A DNA stretch of 7,833 nucleotides from Candidatus Faecivivens stercoravium (GTDB lineage: Bacteria > Bacillota > Clostridia > Oscillospirales > Ruminococcaceae), in contig DVHA01000071.1 in the NCBI GenBank assembly GCA_018712425.1, positions 1 through 7,833 on the forward strand, given 5' to 3'. The notes beneath the pieces are model-generated. The model saw only the letters and a list, made by a program, of their open reading frames with translations, ran no database searches and was not told where the DNA came from. Both the position numbers and the translations under genes were made by a program. Shown piece by piece: positions 1 to 6,537 of the stretch (position 1 is its first letter; each line of letters begins with the position of its first letter).

Positions 1-461
1 TGTTCGTAGCATTTTGCCCGCAGCATCGTGTTGACCGAGAAGCAGGCGCCGATGTCGCGGATAAATTCAATATAGTTTAAGTCTTTGAGCCAGTCGGCGT
101 TGTTGACCATCAGCGCCTTGCCCTCGCCGAATTCGATAAACCGCTCCATCTGTTTTTTAAAGCATTCGCAGTTGTGCTGGATCGTCTCTTCAGTCATCAT
201 CTGGCGCATGTCGGTCCGGCCGGAGGGGTCGCCGATCATGCCGGTGCCGCCGCCGATCAGGGCGATCGGGCGGTTGCCGGCCATCTGCAGCCGCTTCATC
301 AGGCAGAGGGCCATAAAGTGGCCGACGTGGAGGGAGTCGGCGGTCGGGTCGAAACCGATGTAGAAGGTCGCCTTGCCGGAATCAACCAGTTCCTGGATCA
401 GTTTTTCATCGGTCACCTGGGCAATCAGGCCGCGGGCTTTGAGTTCTTCGTAGCAGGTCAT
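1..461 (-). CDS. tyrS: Tyrosyl-tRNA synthetase, N-terminal part (truncated by window edge)
   Basis: Cytoplasmic class I aminoacyl-tRNA synthetase that charges tRNA-Tyr with tyrosine using ATP. About 153 codons are visible, starting MTCYEELKARGLIAQVTDEK; the 3' part lies beyond the window. The Rossmann-fold catalytic core shows GFDPTADSLHVGH at about residues 37-49, containing the class I HIGH-type motif as HVGH. It is followed by GGGTGMIGDPSGR at about 90-102, a tyrosine/adenylate-binding stretch typical of bacterial TyrS. The KMSKS loop and the C-terminal S4 RNA-binding domain are not in view. The ATG at 461-459 is chosen because an AAAGGAG ribosome site (477-471) precedes it by nine bases. 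The upstream tyrosine T-box, with a UAC specifier, independently supports the identity. Family identification is very secure. Confidence 0.97.
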   Translation of the reverse strand, partial: MTCYEELKARGLIAQVTDEKLIQELVDSGKATFYIGFDPTADSLHVGHFMALCLMKRLQMAGNRPIALIGGGTGMIGDPSGRTDMRQMMTEETIQHNCECFKKQMERFIEFGEGKALMVNNADWLKDLNYIEFIRDIGACFSVNTMLRAKCYE

Positions 462-487
462 ATTTGTTTGCTCCTTTCAAAATCTTC

Positions 488-577
488 TAGAGAGTGTTTG
501 AAACCCCTATATTGCCGAATCATCCGCCTCTTTTTAGTAGAATGAGACGGTGGCAGAGGGATTGGGGACGCTCTCTA
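488..577. repeat. 90-nt inverted-repeat segment between T-box terminator and tyrS ribosome site
   Basis: TAGAGAG at 488-494 is the exact reverse complement of CTCTCTA at 571-577. The pairing extends through TGT/ACG with one wobble, and after a bulge through CCCC (504-507) with GGGG (564-567). An inner imperfect stem pairs 524-530 with 544-550. Both outer ends carry a TA dinucleotide. This fits either an extended leader structure after the T-box terminator or a small non-coding inverted-repeat (MITE-like) insertion. No coding capacity is apparent. I infer an element only tentatively, since other copies cannot be seen here. Confidence 0.4.
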
Positions 578-593
578 AACTTTTTCCGGGGCA

Positions 594-869
594 TAAAAAA
601 TCCTCTGCCCCGTTTTACCTGGACAGAGGACGAAATACCAATCGGGTATCCGTGTTACCACCTCAATTTACCGGCGCCTCGCGGCATCCGGCCTCACAGA
701 GAACCAGTCATTCTCTTCTGCTGTAACGGGCAGACCCGGCAGCCCCTACTGAAAAAGGTTCAGGGCGCGGCTCCAAGAGGTATTCACCTTCCGTCCGCCG
801 CGCCCTTCCACCAGCCGGGCGCTCTCTTTGGGCTTCTCAGGAAAGCTACTCTTTCTTATCATCGCCGTA
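594..869 (-). promoter_or_regulatory. T-box leader (tRNA-Tyr-responsive) controlling tyrS
   Basis: Leader RNA that senses uncharged tRNA-Tyr and switches between terminator and antiterminator. Read on the minus strand, it has the stem I AGAGAGC segment near 827-820. Next is a specifier loop reading GGTGAATACCTC, whose UAC triplet (782-780) is a tyrosine codon. The T-box antiterminator element is GAGGTGGTAACACGG (about 664-650). Its TGGT bulge (660-657) would pair with an ACCA tRNA end, as expected for tRNA-Tyr with discriminator A. The intrinsic terminator at 595-630 ends it. The match of specifier, discriminator and downstream tyrS makes the call strong. The 5' boundary is estimated from the promoter. 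The T-box core departs slightly from the commoner GGGTGGTACCGCG form. Confidence 0.93.
595..630 (-). terminator. Intrinsic terminator of the tyrS T-box
   Basis: On the minus strand TCCTCTG (630-624) pairs perfectly with CAGAGGA (607-601) across a 16-nt loop, followed at once by six T residues (600-595). This is the default-off structure of the T-box switch. When uncharged tRNA binds, the upstream T-box element should form the competing antiterminator. Confidence 0.9.
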
Positions 870-876
870 TGTATGG

Positions 877-905
877 AGTATAGCACAGCGGGAGCGGTTT
901 GTCAA
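877..905 (-). promoter_or_regulatory. Sigma-A-type promoter of tyrS
   Basis: On the minus strand, TTGACA (905-900) and TATACT (882-877) are separated by exactly 17 bases. The -35 is perfect and the -10 differs from TATAAT at one base. The predicted start is about seven bases downstream, near 869-870, which gives a leader of about 408 nt containing the whole T-box. It means tyrS is transcribed independently of the upstream cell-wall operon. Confidence 0.9.
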
Positions 906-954
906 CTGTTTTTCAAGGCTATGGGAAACTATTTTGTGGCATTGAGTGTTTATT

Positions 955-1048
955 TCGCTGCCCTTGAGGCAGCGACAAAGTTTCACTTTGATGGACCAAA
1001 GGCTCTGCCTTTGGAATCCGCCAGGACCCTCGCGGGCCCTGGACCCGC
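955..1048. repeat. Cluster of four adjacent small hairpins (intergenic)
   Basis: Four consecutive inverted repeats fill this stretch. 955-975 has an 8-bp stem with a five-base loop. 976-990 has a 6-bp stem with a TTC loop. 996-1014 has an 8-bp stem, CCAAAGGC/GCCTTTGG, with a TCT loop. 1021-1042 has a 9-position stem with one A·C mismatch. A further stem (GCGGG 1032-1036 with CCCGC 1044-1048) competes with the last. The array lies between the protease terminator and the tyrS promoter. It resembles the interspersed GC-rich hairpin repeats of many gut Clostridia, but that is a recollection, not a search result. Confidence 0.55.
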
Positions 1049-1084
1049 AGTCCGACGCGGCCGTATCACCCGTTCCAAACGCAT

Positions 1085-1110
1085 AAGACCGGCCGTGGAA
1101 GGCCGGTCTT
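1085..1110 (-). terminator. Terminator-like hairpin after the S41 protease gene
   Basis: A perfect 10-bp stem, AAGACCGGCC with GGCCGGTCTT, with a six-base loop lies 28 bases after the protease stop codon. The downstream minus-strand T tract is poor (TCTTATGCGTTT), so termination may be partial. Its position at the end of the gene cluster supports a role as the operon terminator. Confidence 0.65.
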
Positions 1111-1138
1111 CGAATGTCAATCAGTCGCTCGGCGGGAT

Positions 1139-2323
1139 TTAAGCCGTCCACCCCAGCGCCTCCAGCGCCGCCTTCAGCTGCGGGTCCCGTTCCGGGTCGA
1201 GCAGCCGGTAGTTTTCCTGCTCCTCCTCGGTCATCTCGACGACGATATCGGGGGTTACCCCTTCCCCGTTGTAGTTCTGGCCGCTCATCGGGTTGTAGTA
1301 ATCGGTCGTCAGGGTCAGGGAAGAGCCGTCCGACAGCTCGTAGGTCGTCTGCATCACCCCTTTGCCGTAGGTCTGGGTGCCGACAACGACAGCGACGCCG
1401 TACTCCTGTAAGTCGCAGGCAAACAGCTCCGCCGCCGACGCGGTCGAGCCGTTGACCAGCACCGCCATCGGCAGGTCAATGCAGCTGGCGCCGGAGGTAT
1501 ACATGACAGTCGTTTTCCCCTCCTTGTCGGTCCGGGAGACCAGGTCCCCTTCTGGCAGCAGGAAATCGAGCATCCCGGTGACGCTGGTGAGCAATCCGCC
1601 GCCGTTGCCCCGCAGGTCGAAGACCAGCCCCTCTACCCCGGCGTCGATCTGGTCGTAGACGGTGTTGTAAAAAGCTTCAGGGGTGGCGTTATTAAAGGCG
1701 GAGACTTTGACATAACCGATATTGCCGTAAATCTCGCCGTGGATGCCGGTGTCGACGATATCCGCCCGGGTGACGGTGGCGTCAAAGATTTCGTCCCCCC
1801 GCCGGACGGTCAGCCGGACATCTGTCCCGGCGGTGCCGCGGACCAGGGAAACCGCCTGCTGGTAGCCGGCTTCGGCAACCTGCTGTCCCTCGACGGCGAC
1901 AATCTCGTCCCCAGCTTCCAGAATCCCTTCGGCCGGCGAACCGTCGCTGAGATAGAGGACGGTCAGGGCATCCTCTTCATACTGGCTGACAGTGATGCCG
2001 ATGCCGCACATATCGCCGTTGTTGTGATCCTGAAACGCTTCATACTCCTCCGGCGTGCGGTAGATGCTGTACTGGTCGAGGGCGTCGGACAGCCCAGCCG
2101 CCGCCGCGTTGGCCGCGTCCTCGGCGTCGACATCAAACAGGTAGTGGGTGTCAATCAGTTCTTCCAGTTCGGCAATTTTAGCCGCCATCTCGGGCGAAAC
2201 CGACGGTGCCCCCTGCCAGAGGCTCCAGAGCTTCTGGCCGCCGAGGGTAAAGATGCTCCCCAGCATAAAAGCCGCCGCCAAAGCCGCTAAAACCCGCCGG
2301 GAAAAACCGCTTCCTTCCTTCAT
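1139..2323 (-). CDS. S41 family carboxy-terminal processing protease (Ctp-type, PDZ-containing)
   Basis: Serine protease of the CtpA/CtpB/Prc family, 394 residues, anchored outside the membrane. Residues about 11-31 form an uncleaved-looking signal anchor (RRVLAALAAAFMLGSIFTL). A helical stretch follows, then a PDZ domain at about 105-185 with the GIGITV carboxylate-binding-type loop. The S41 core carries LRGNGGG at 237-243. The catalytic Ser-Lys pair is visible: S296 in STASAAE, with E299 three residues on, and K321 in YGKG. The 25-residue Ser-Lys spacing matches the plant D1-processing enzyme. It is therefore probably active. The ATG at 2323 follows GAGGAG with seven bases of spacing. It lies last in the ftsEX-hydrolase cluster; B. 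subtilis also has ctpB next to ftsEX. Its substrate is unknown; the neighbouring secreted hydrolases are candidates by inference. Confidence 0.95.
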   Translation of the reverse strand: MKEGSGFSRRVLAALAAAFMLGSIFTLGGQKLWSLWQGAPSVSPEMAAKIAELEELIDTHYLFDVDAEDAANAAAAGLSDALDQYSIYRTPEEYEAFQDHNNGDMCGIGITVSQYEEDALTVLYLSDGSPAEGILEAGDEIVAVEGQQVAEAGYQQAVSLVRGTAGTDVRLTVRRGDEIFDATVTRADIVDTGIHGEIYGNIGYVKVSAFNNATPEAFYNTVYDQIDAGVEGLVFDLRGNGGGLLTSVTGMLDFLLPEGDLVSRTDKEGKTTVMYTSGASCIDLPMAVLVNGSTASAAELFACDLQEYGVAVVVGTQTYGKGVMQTTYELSDGSSLTLTTDYYNPMSGQNYNGEGVTPDIVVEMTEEEQENYRLLDPERDPQLKAALEALGWTA

Positions 2324-2344
2324 AACCGCTCTCCTCTCTGTCTT

Positions 2345-2382
2345 AAATGCGAAAGCCGGCGCCCCCGGATGGGAACGCCGGC
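2345..2382 (-). terminator. Strong hairpin between NUDIX and protease genes (possible attenuator)
   Basis: On the minus strand GCCGGCG (2382-2376) pairs with CGCCGGC (2361-2355). The stem continues through TTCCC/GGGGG with two wobble pairs to an ATCC loop, giving 12 pairs in all. It is followed by TTTCGCATTT, a broken T tract. It lies in the 74-bp gap before the protease gene. It may partly terminate transcription, protect the upstream mRNA end, or set a lower expression level for the protease. Confidence 0.5.
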
Positions 2383-2397
2383 CGGTAAATGCCGCTT

Positions 2398-2817
2398 TTA
2401 TCCGATAAAGCCCCTTTTGCCCGCCTCTTCCAGAAGGAAAGGCTGGATACCGGGGTAGGTCCAGTTGTCCGGCAGGGTGTCCATCAAAAAGGCCTTTTCA
2501 ATTTCGCTGTGCAGTTCCGGATCCCGCGCCGACACATCGGCAACATACAGCATCCCACAGGACTCTTCCCCATCCGGCGTCTGCACCCCATAGGCGCAGA
2601 CCGGGCGGAGGGTAAAGCCGGTTGCCCCGGTCTCCTCCCACAGCTCCCGCCGGGCGGTTTCCTCGGGGGTCTCGCCCGGTTCCCGGTGGCCGCCGGGGAA
2701 TTCCAGCGTTTCCCGCTCTTTATGCTTGCAGAAAAGCCATTTCCCGTTTTCCCGGGCAATGATGACCGAAAAACGGATGCGGGCATCATCGATCCGGTCG
2801 TAAAAGCGAACCGCCAT
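2398..2817 (-). CDS. NUDIX hydrolase (MutT-like)
   Basis: Small cytoplasmic hydrolase of nucleoside diphosphate-linked substrates; the substrate cannot be told from sequence. The NUDIX box is complete: counting from the upstream ATG it spans residues 45-67 (GHREPGE, seven residues, then RELWEETGA) and matches GX5EX7REUXEEXGU, so the metal-binding glutamates are intact. There is no signal peptide or extra domain, and about 140 residues is normal for a single-domain member. Two in-frame ATGs exist. The one at 2823 sits only three bases after AAAGGAG, whereas 2817 has nine bases of spacing, so 2817 is preferred. It lies 44 bases after the second hydrolase gene and is probably cotranscribed, but a link to cell-wall work is not established. 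Confidence 0.9.
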   Translation of the reverse strand: MAVRFYDRIDDARIRFSVIIARENGKWLFCKHKERETLEFPGGHREPGETPEETARRELWEETGATGFTLRPVCAYGVQTPDGEESCGMLYVADVSARDPELHSEIEKAFLMDTLPDNWTYPGIQPFLLEEAGKRGFIG

Positions 2818-2861
2818 GTCCATCCTCTCCTTTAACCCAGCTTATGCCGCCGGGGAAACGG

Positions 2862-4184
2862 TTATGCGCTGACGTAATTCTGTGGGTTCTGGGCGGTGCC
2901 GTTGACCCGGACCTCGAAGTGGAGGTGGGGGCCGGTCGAGTTGCCGGTGGAACCGACATAGCCGACCGTCTGACCCTTTGTCACATAGTCGCCGACATTG
3001 CACCCAATCTGGGACATATGGGCGTAGAGAGTCGAGTATCCGCCGCCGTGGTCGACAATGACGCAGTTGCCGTAGGTCGAATACCACTGGGCCATAATGA
3101 CGGTGCCGGACTCGGCCGCGACAATCGACGCGCCGTAAACGCCGCCGCCGGAGATGTCGATACCGGTGTGCCAGCCGCCCCAGCGGGAACCGAAGGGCGA
3201 ACTGATATAGCTGTAGCCGGGCAGCGGCCAGCGGAAGCTGAGGTCGCCGGTATCGGCAATCACATTGGACGAAGAACCGGAAGACGAGCTGCTGTTATTC
3301 TGCTGGGCGGCCGCCTGCTGGCGGGCCTGTTCGGCGTAGAAGTCCTGGAGCTCGGCCTCGACGGCAGCTTCCTCGGCCAGCATCCCTTCCAGGTCGTTCT
3401 CATACTGCGCCTGGAGGGCTTCCAGATCCTCCTGGGCGGTTTCGCTCTCGGAATAGGCAACCTCCAGGTTGGACTGGGCGATACGCTGTTCCTCCCTCTG
3501 GAGGATGATAGCTTCTTCGTCCGCCTTGATTTCTTCCAGGGCAGTTTCAACTTCCACCTTATACTCTTCGACCGCCTGCTTCTGGACCTCCTGCTCCTCT
3601 TTCTGGGAGCGGAGGGTGTCCACCAGCTCCTCGTCCGACTTGGAAACCGCCTGCATCAGCTGGATGTTGGTGACAAAATCGGAAAAGCTGTCGGAGGACA
3701 GGAGCATCGCCAGCGACGAAGTCTCACCCGCCTGGTAGAGGGCAACCATCCGGGTTTTAAAAATCTCATAGGTGTCGTCAATCTCAACCTGTTTCGCCGC
3801 GATGTCCTCTTCCAGCTGGTCGATATTCCCTTCCAGCTGGTCGATCTCGTTGTTCTTATCCTCAATCTGCCCCTCCAGGGTGCTGATCTGCTCATCCATC
3901 AGGGCGATCTGGTCCCGGTAGAGCTCAATCTGCGTCGTCAGTTCAGCCTGGTATTCCTCCTCGGCGTCGATCTGGCCCTGCAGGTCGTCGATCTTGGCGT
4001 TGACGTCGTCCAGCTGGGACTGGATGGCGTTTTTGTCCGACTGGATCTCACTGAGCGAGCGGGCGGCGACCTTTTCCGCCGGCGTGACATAACTGCCGGC
4101 GAGGGCCGTCGAAAGGCAGAGGGCTGCCGCGATGGCAACGGATATGTACCGTTTATGCCCTCTTCTGGACGAATTCGGGTTCAT
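2862..4184 (-). CDS. Secreted coiled-coil M23 peptidoglycan endopeptidase, paralogue 2 (PcsB/EnvC-like)
   Basis: Predicted FtsEX-activated cell-wall hydrolase, 440 residues. Residues 1-42 are a Sec signal peptide (basic SRRGHKR, hydrophobic about 14-29, likely cut near AEKVAARS). Residues about 43-290 form a long heptad-rich coiled coil interrupted by the helical segment RMVALYQAGETSSLAMLLSS (145-164), as in PcsB/EnvC-type proteins. A Ser/Asn-rich linker (about 297-306) leads to an M23/LytM domain (about 317-437). Its metal and catalytic residues are all present: H339 and D343 (HTGID), H389 (YAHM), H420 and H422 (HLH). It should thus cleave peptide cross-links or stems itself. The start follows AGGAGG by eight bases. 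It lies 22 bases after its paralogue, with the five catalytic residues at identical positions. Confidence 0.94.
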   Translation of the reverse strand: MNPNSSRRGHKRYISVAIAAALCLSTALAGSYVTPAEKVAARSLSEIQSDKNAIQSQLDDVNAKIDDLQGQIDAEEEYQAELTTQIELYRDQIALMDEQISTLEGQIEDKNNEIDQLEGNIDQLEEDIAAKQVEIDDTYEIFKTRMVALYQAGETSSLAMLLSSDSFSDFVTNIQLMQAVSKSDEELVDTLRSQKEEQEVQKQAVEEYKVEVETALEEIKADEEAIILQREEQRIAQSNLEVAYSESETAQEDLEALQAQYENDLEGMLAEEAAVEAELQDFYAEQARQQAAAQQNNSSSSSGSSSNVIADTGDLSFRWPLPGYSYISSPFGSRWGGWHTGIDISGGGVYGASIVAAESGTVIMAQWYSTYGNCVIVDHGGGYSTLYAHMSQIGCNVGDYVTKGQTVGYVGSTGNSTGPHLHFEVRVNGTAQNPQNYVSA

Positions 4185-4206
4185 ATGGTTTTCCTCCTAT
4201 GAAAAA

Positions 4207-5529
4207 TCATGGGCTGACATAGTTTAAGGGGTTCTGGGTGACGCCGTTCACGCGGACCTCAAAATGGAGATGGGGCCCGGTGACGTTGCCGGTATCGCCG
4301 ACATAGCCGATCGTCTGGCCTTTTGTCACATAATCGCCGGTGCTGACGGCGTAAGCGGACATATGGGCGTAGAGGGTCGAGTAGCCGCCTCCATGGTCGA
4401 CGATAATGCACTGGCCATAGGTCGAATACCACTGGCAGAGGATGACAGTGCCCGATTCCGCCGCCACAATCGGCGAACCGTAACAGCCGCCTCCGGAAAT
4501 ATCGATGCCTGTATGGGTTGTCCCCCAGCGGGCGCCGTAACCGGAGGTAACGGTGGTGTAGCCCGGCAGCGGCCAGCGGAAGCTGAGGTCGCCGGTATCA
4601 ACGATCACATTGGACGACGAACCGCTGGAAGAACTGCCGGAACTACCGGAAGAACTGGACGAGCTGGAAGACGCCATCGATGCGTAAAGCTGCTGCAGCT
4701 CTGCCTCGACCGCCGCTTCCTCAGCCTCAATCTCTTCACGGTTGGCTTCGTAATTGGCCTTCATGGCCTCCAGGTCCTGCATGGCCGTCTTACTCTCGGC
4801 GTAGGCCGCCTCCAGGCTTTCCCGGGCTGACTGCTGGTCGGAGCGCTCCTCCACCAGCTGTGCTTCGTCCTCTTGGATCTGGGTCAAAGCCGCCTGGACT
4901 TCCGCTTCGGCCGCTTCCTTTTCATCTTTCTGGGCCTGCTGTTCCTCCTTCTGGGTTCGGAGTTTATTGACCAGCTGCTGGTCCGATTCGGAAACCGCCT
5001 GCATCAGCTGGACATTGGTGACAAAATCGGCAAAGCTGTCGGACGAAAGGAGCATTGCCAGCGACGAGGTCTCTCCCGCCTGGTACAGGGCGACCATCCG
5101 CTCTTTAAACAGCGCGTAGGTTTCATCAATCTCGACCTGTTTGGCGGCAATCTCTTCTTCCAGGGTACTGATTTCCGCCTGGAGGGTGTCGATCTCGGCG
5201 TTTTTCTCTTCGATCTGGTCCTCCAGGGCGTTAATCTGCTCGTCCATCAGCGCAATCTGCTGCTGATAAAGGGAAATCTGTTCGGAGAGCTCGGCCTGGT
5301 AGGCCTCCTCCTCGTCGATCTGGCCCTGGAGGTCGGAAATTTTGCCGTTGACATCGTCCAGCTTAGACTGGATGGCGTCCTGGTCGGCCTGGATCTCCGA
5401 GACCGAACGGGCGGCAACCGGCTGCGGGTGGGCAGCCGACCAGGTAAAGGCGGCGCTCAGACAGACAGCCGCGGCAACAATCGCCGTGAAGATACGTTTA
5501 AAACGGTAACTGTGCGAAACTCTTTGCAT
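4207..5529 (-). CDS. Secreted coiled-coil M23 peptidoglycan endopeptidase, paralogue 1 (PcsB/EnvC-like)
   Basis: Tandem paralogue directly downstream of ftsX and the prime candidate for the FtsX-activated hydrolase. From the ATG at 5529 it has 440 residues: signal peptide 1-41 (hydrophobic core about 13-30), coiled coil about 42-285 with RMVALYQAGETSSLAMLLSS at 144-163, a longer Ser/Gly linker (about 287-306), and an M23 domain with H339, D343, H389, H420 and H422 intact. The frame stays open upstream to ATGs at 5553 and 5589. I chose 5529 because it leaves a normal signal peptide, aligns with the paralogue's N terminus and length, and has AAAGGG about 14 bases upstream. That ribosome site is weak and distant, so the start is less certain than the gene. 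In the last 134 residues a hand count gives about 104 identities to paralogue 2. C349 and C365 are unique to this copy. Confidence 0.94.
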   Translation of the reverse strand: MQRVSHSYRFKRIFTAIVAAAVCLSAAFTWSAAHPQPVAARSVSEIQADQDAIQSKLDDVNGKISDLQGQIDEEEAYQAELSEQISLYQQQIALMDEQINALEDQIEEKNAEIDTLQAEISTLEEEIAAKQVEIDETYALFKERMVALYQAGETSSLAMLLSSDSFADFVTNVQLMQAVSESDQQLVNKLRTQKEEQQAQKDEKEAAEAEVQAALTQIQEDEAQLVEERSDQQSARESLEAAYAESKTAMQDLEAMKANYEANREEIEAEEAAVEAELQQLYASMASSSSSSSSGSSGSSSSGSSSNVIVDTGDLSFRWPLPGYTTVTSGYGARWGTTHTGIDISGGGCYGSPIVAAESGTVILCQWYSTYGQCIIVDHGGGYSTLYAHMSAYAVSTGDYVTKGQTIGYVGDTGNVTGPHLHFEVRVNGVTQNPLNYVSP

Positions 5530-5631
5530 ATGGTAATGAACATCCCTTTCCATTTCGCGGCTGCGGCCGCCTGGTCTGCGTGAAGTCACAGGCCCATATC
5601 AAAGCGGTTTTTCGTGTGAAGCAGAATAGCT

Positions 5632-6537
5632 TTACACCTTTAAATAACCTCTCATGCTGAAGACACTGCCGATACAGCCAACGGTAATGCCGGAAATCAG
5701 GAAGCATCCCAGCACCGGCGCCGCCAGTTCGGAGAACGGCATAACCTGGTTAATGACACTTGCCATCAGCGAAGTGCTTTCAGCCCGGATCAGGTCGAGG
5801 AAAACGTTATAACCGCCCCAGACCATCAGGAAGGCAATGCCGGCAGACAAAAGCCCCAGCACAATCCCTTCCACCACAAAGGGGATCCGGATAAAGGTGT
5901 TGGTCGCACCAACATATTTCATGATGTTGATCTCCCGGCGGCGGGTAAAGACCGACGCGCGGATGGTGTTGGTGATGATGACCAGCGAGACGATGACCAG
6001 GGCGATGATAATGGCCCCGCCGAAGATGTTGATCATATGCCGCAGCTGGACCAGCGTGTCGGTAATCTCGGTGGGCGCCTGGACGTTGTCAACATTGTCA
6101 AACCCTTCGATCTGGCTGACCAGATCGGCAGCGCTTTCGGGGTTGACAATCTGGCAGCGGAAGGAAGCCGGCATAAAGTTGTCGTCCATCCCTTCCAGCA
6201 GGCCGGCGTCACCGTCAAGATACTGGTCAACAATCTGATCAATTGCCTCATCGCTGGATACATAGGTGATTTCCCCCAGCCCATCCAGGCGGTTTAACTG
6301 GCTTTCCATCTGGGCCAGCTGTTCGTCGGAAGTCCCGACGTTCATAAAGACCACCAGTTCGTTCTGTTCCCCCACATATCTCACCATGTTGTCTACATTT
6401 AAGGAAAAAAGCACTGCAACCCCGACGATCAAAAGGCAGGCAACCAGCGTTCCGACCGAGGCAATGGTCATCAGCCGGTTGTGCCACAGGTTCCGAAACC
6501 CGTTTCCCATCAGGTAGCGCATACTACTCGCTCTCAT
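5632..6537 (-). CDS. ftsX: Cell division / hydrolase-regulating membrane protein FtsX
   Basis: Integral membrane partner of FtsE, 301 residues, normal for the family. The topology is that of FtsX: a cytoplasmic N terminus (RNLWHNRLM), TM1 at about 22-46, a large extracytoplasmic loop at about 47-168, then TM2 about 170-192, TM3 about 218-245 and TM4 about 270-295. The conserved cytoplasmic segment RREINIMKYVGATNTFIR (200-217), which contacts the ATPase in this family, is clear. The loop is the part known to bind the coiled-coil domain of PcsB/CwlO/EnvC-type partners. The ATG at 6537 is chosen over 6606 and 6522 because GGAGGG (6547-6542) lies four bases upstream. This gives a 14-nt overlap with the ftsE end and suggests translational coupling. 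Confidence 0.96.
   Translation of the reverse strand: MRASSMRYLMGNGFRNLWHNRLMTIASVGTLVACLLIVGVAVLFSLNVDNMVRYVGEQNELVVFMNVGTSDEQLAQMESQLNRLDGLGEITYVSSDEAIDQIVDQYLDGDAGLLEGMDDNFMPASFRCQIVNPESAADLVSQIEGFDNVDNVQAPTEITDTLVQLRHMINIFGGAIIIALVIVSLVIITNTIRASVFTRRREINIMKYVGATNTFIRIPFVVEGIVLGLLSAGIAFLMVWGGYNVFLDLIRAESTSLMASVINQVMPFSELAAPVLGCFLISGITVGCIGSVFSMRGYLKV

Noticed and set aside
494..883. Plus-strand open frame across the tyrS leader
   Set aside because: The region is explained by the T-box, its terminator and the tyrS promoter on the other strand; the frame is Pro/Arg-rich noise.
955..1048. Possible CRISPR-like or tandem repeat array
   Set aside because: The hairpins differ in sequence and length and there are no equal-length spacers or direct repeats.
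1739..2290. Plus-strand open frame of 183 codons opposite the S41 protease
   Set aside because: The minus-strand frame has complete protease motifs; the antisense frame has no supporting domain or ribosome site.
2844..4202. Open frame of 452 codons on the plus strand opposite the second hydrolase
   Set aside because: It is antisense to a clear M23 coiled-coil gene. It reads as Leu/Val/Gly-rich low-complexity protein with no domain, which arises because the GC-rich, repetitive coiled-coil codons leave few stops on the other strand.
4873..5583. Open frame of 236 codons on the plus strand opposite the first hydrolase
   Set aside because: Same cause: mirror of the coiled-coil region, Leu/Gly/Asp-rich and without recognisable motifs.
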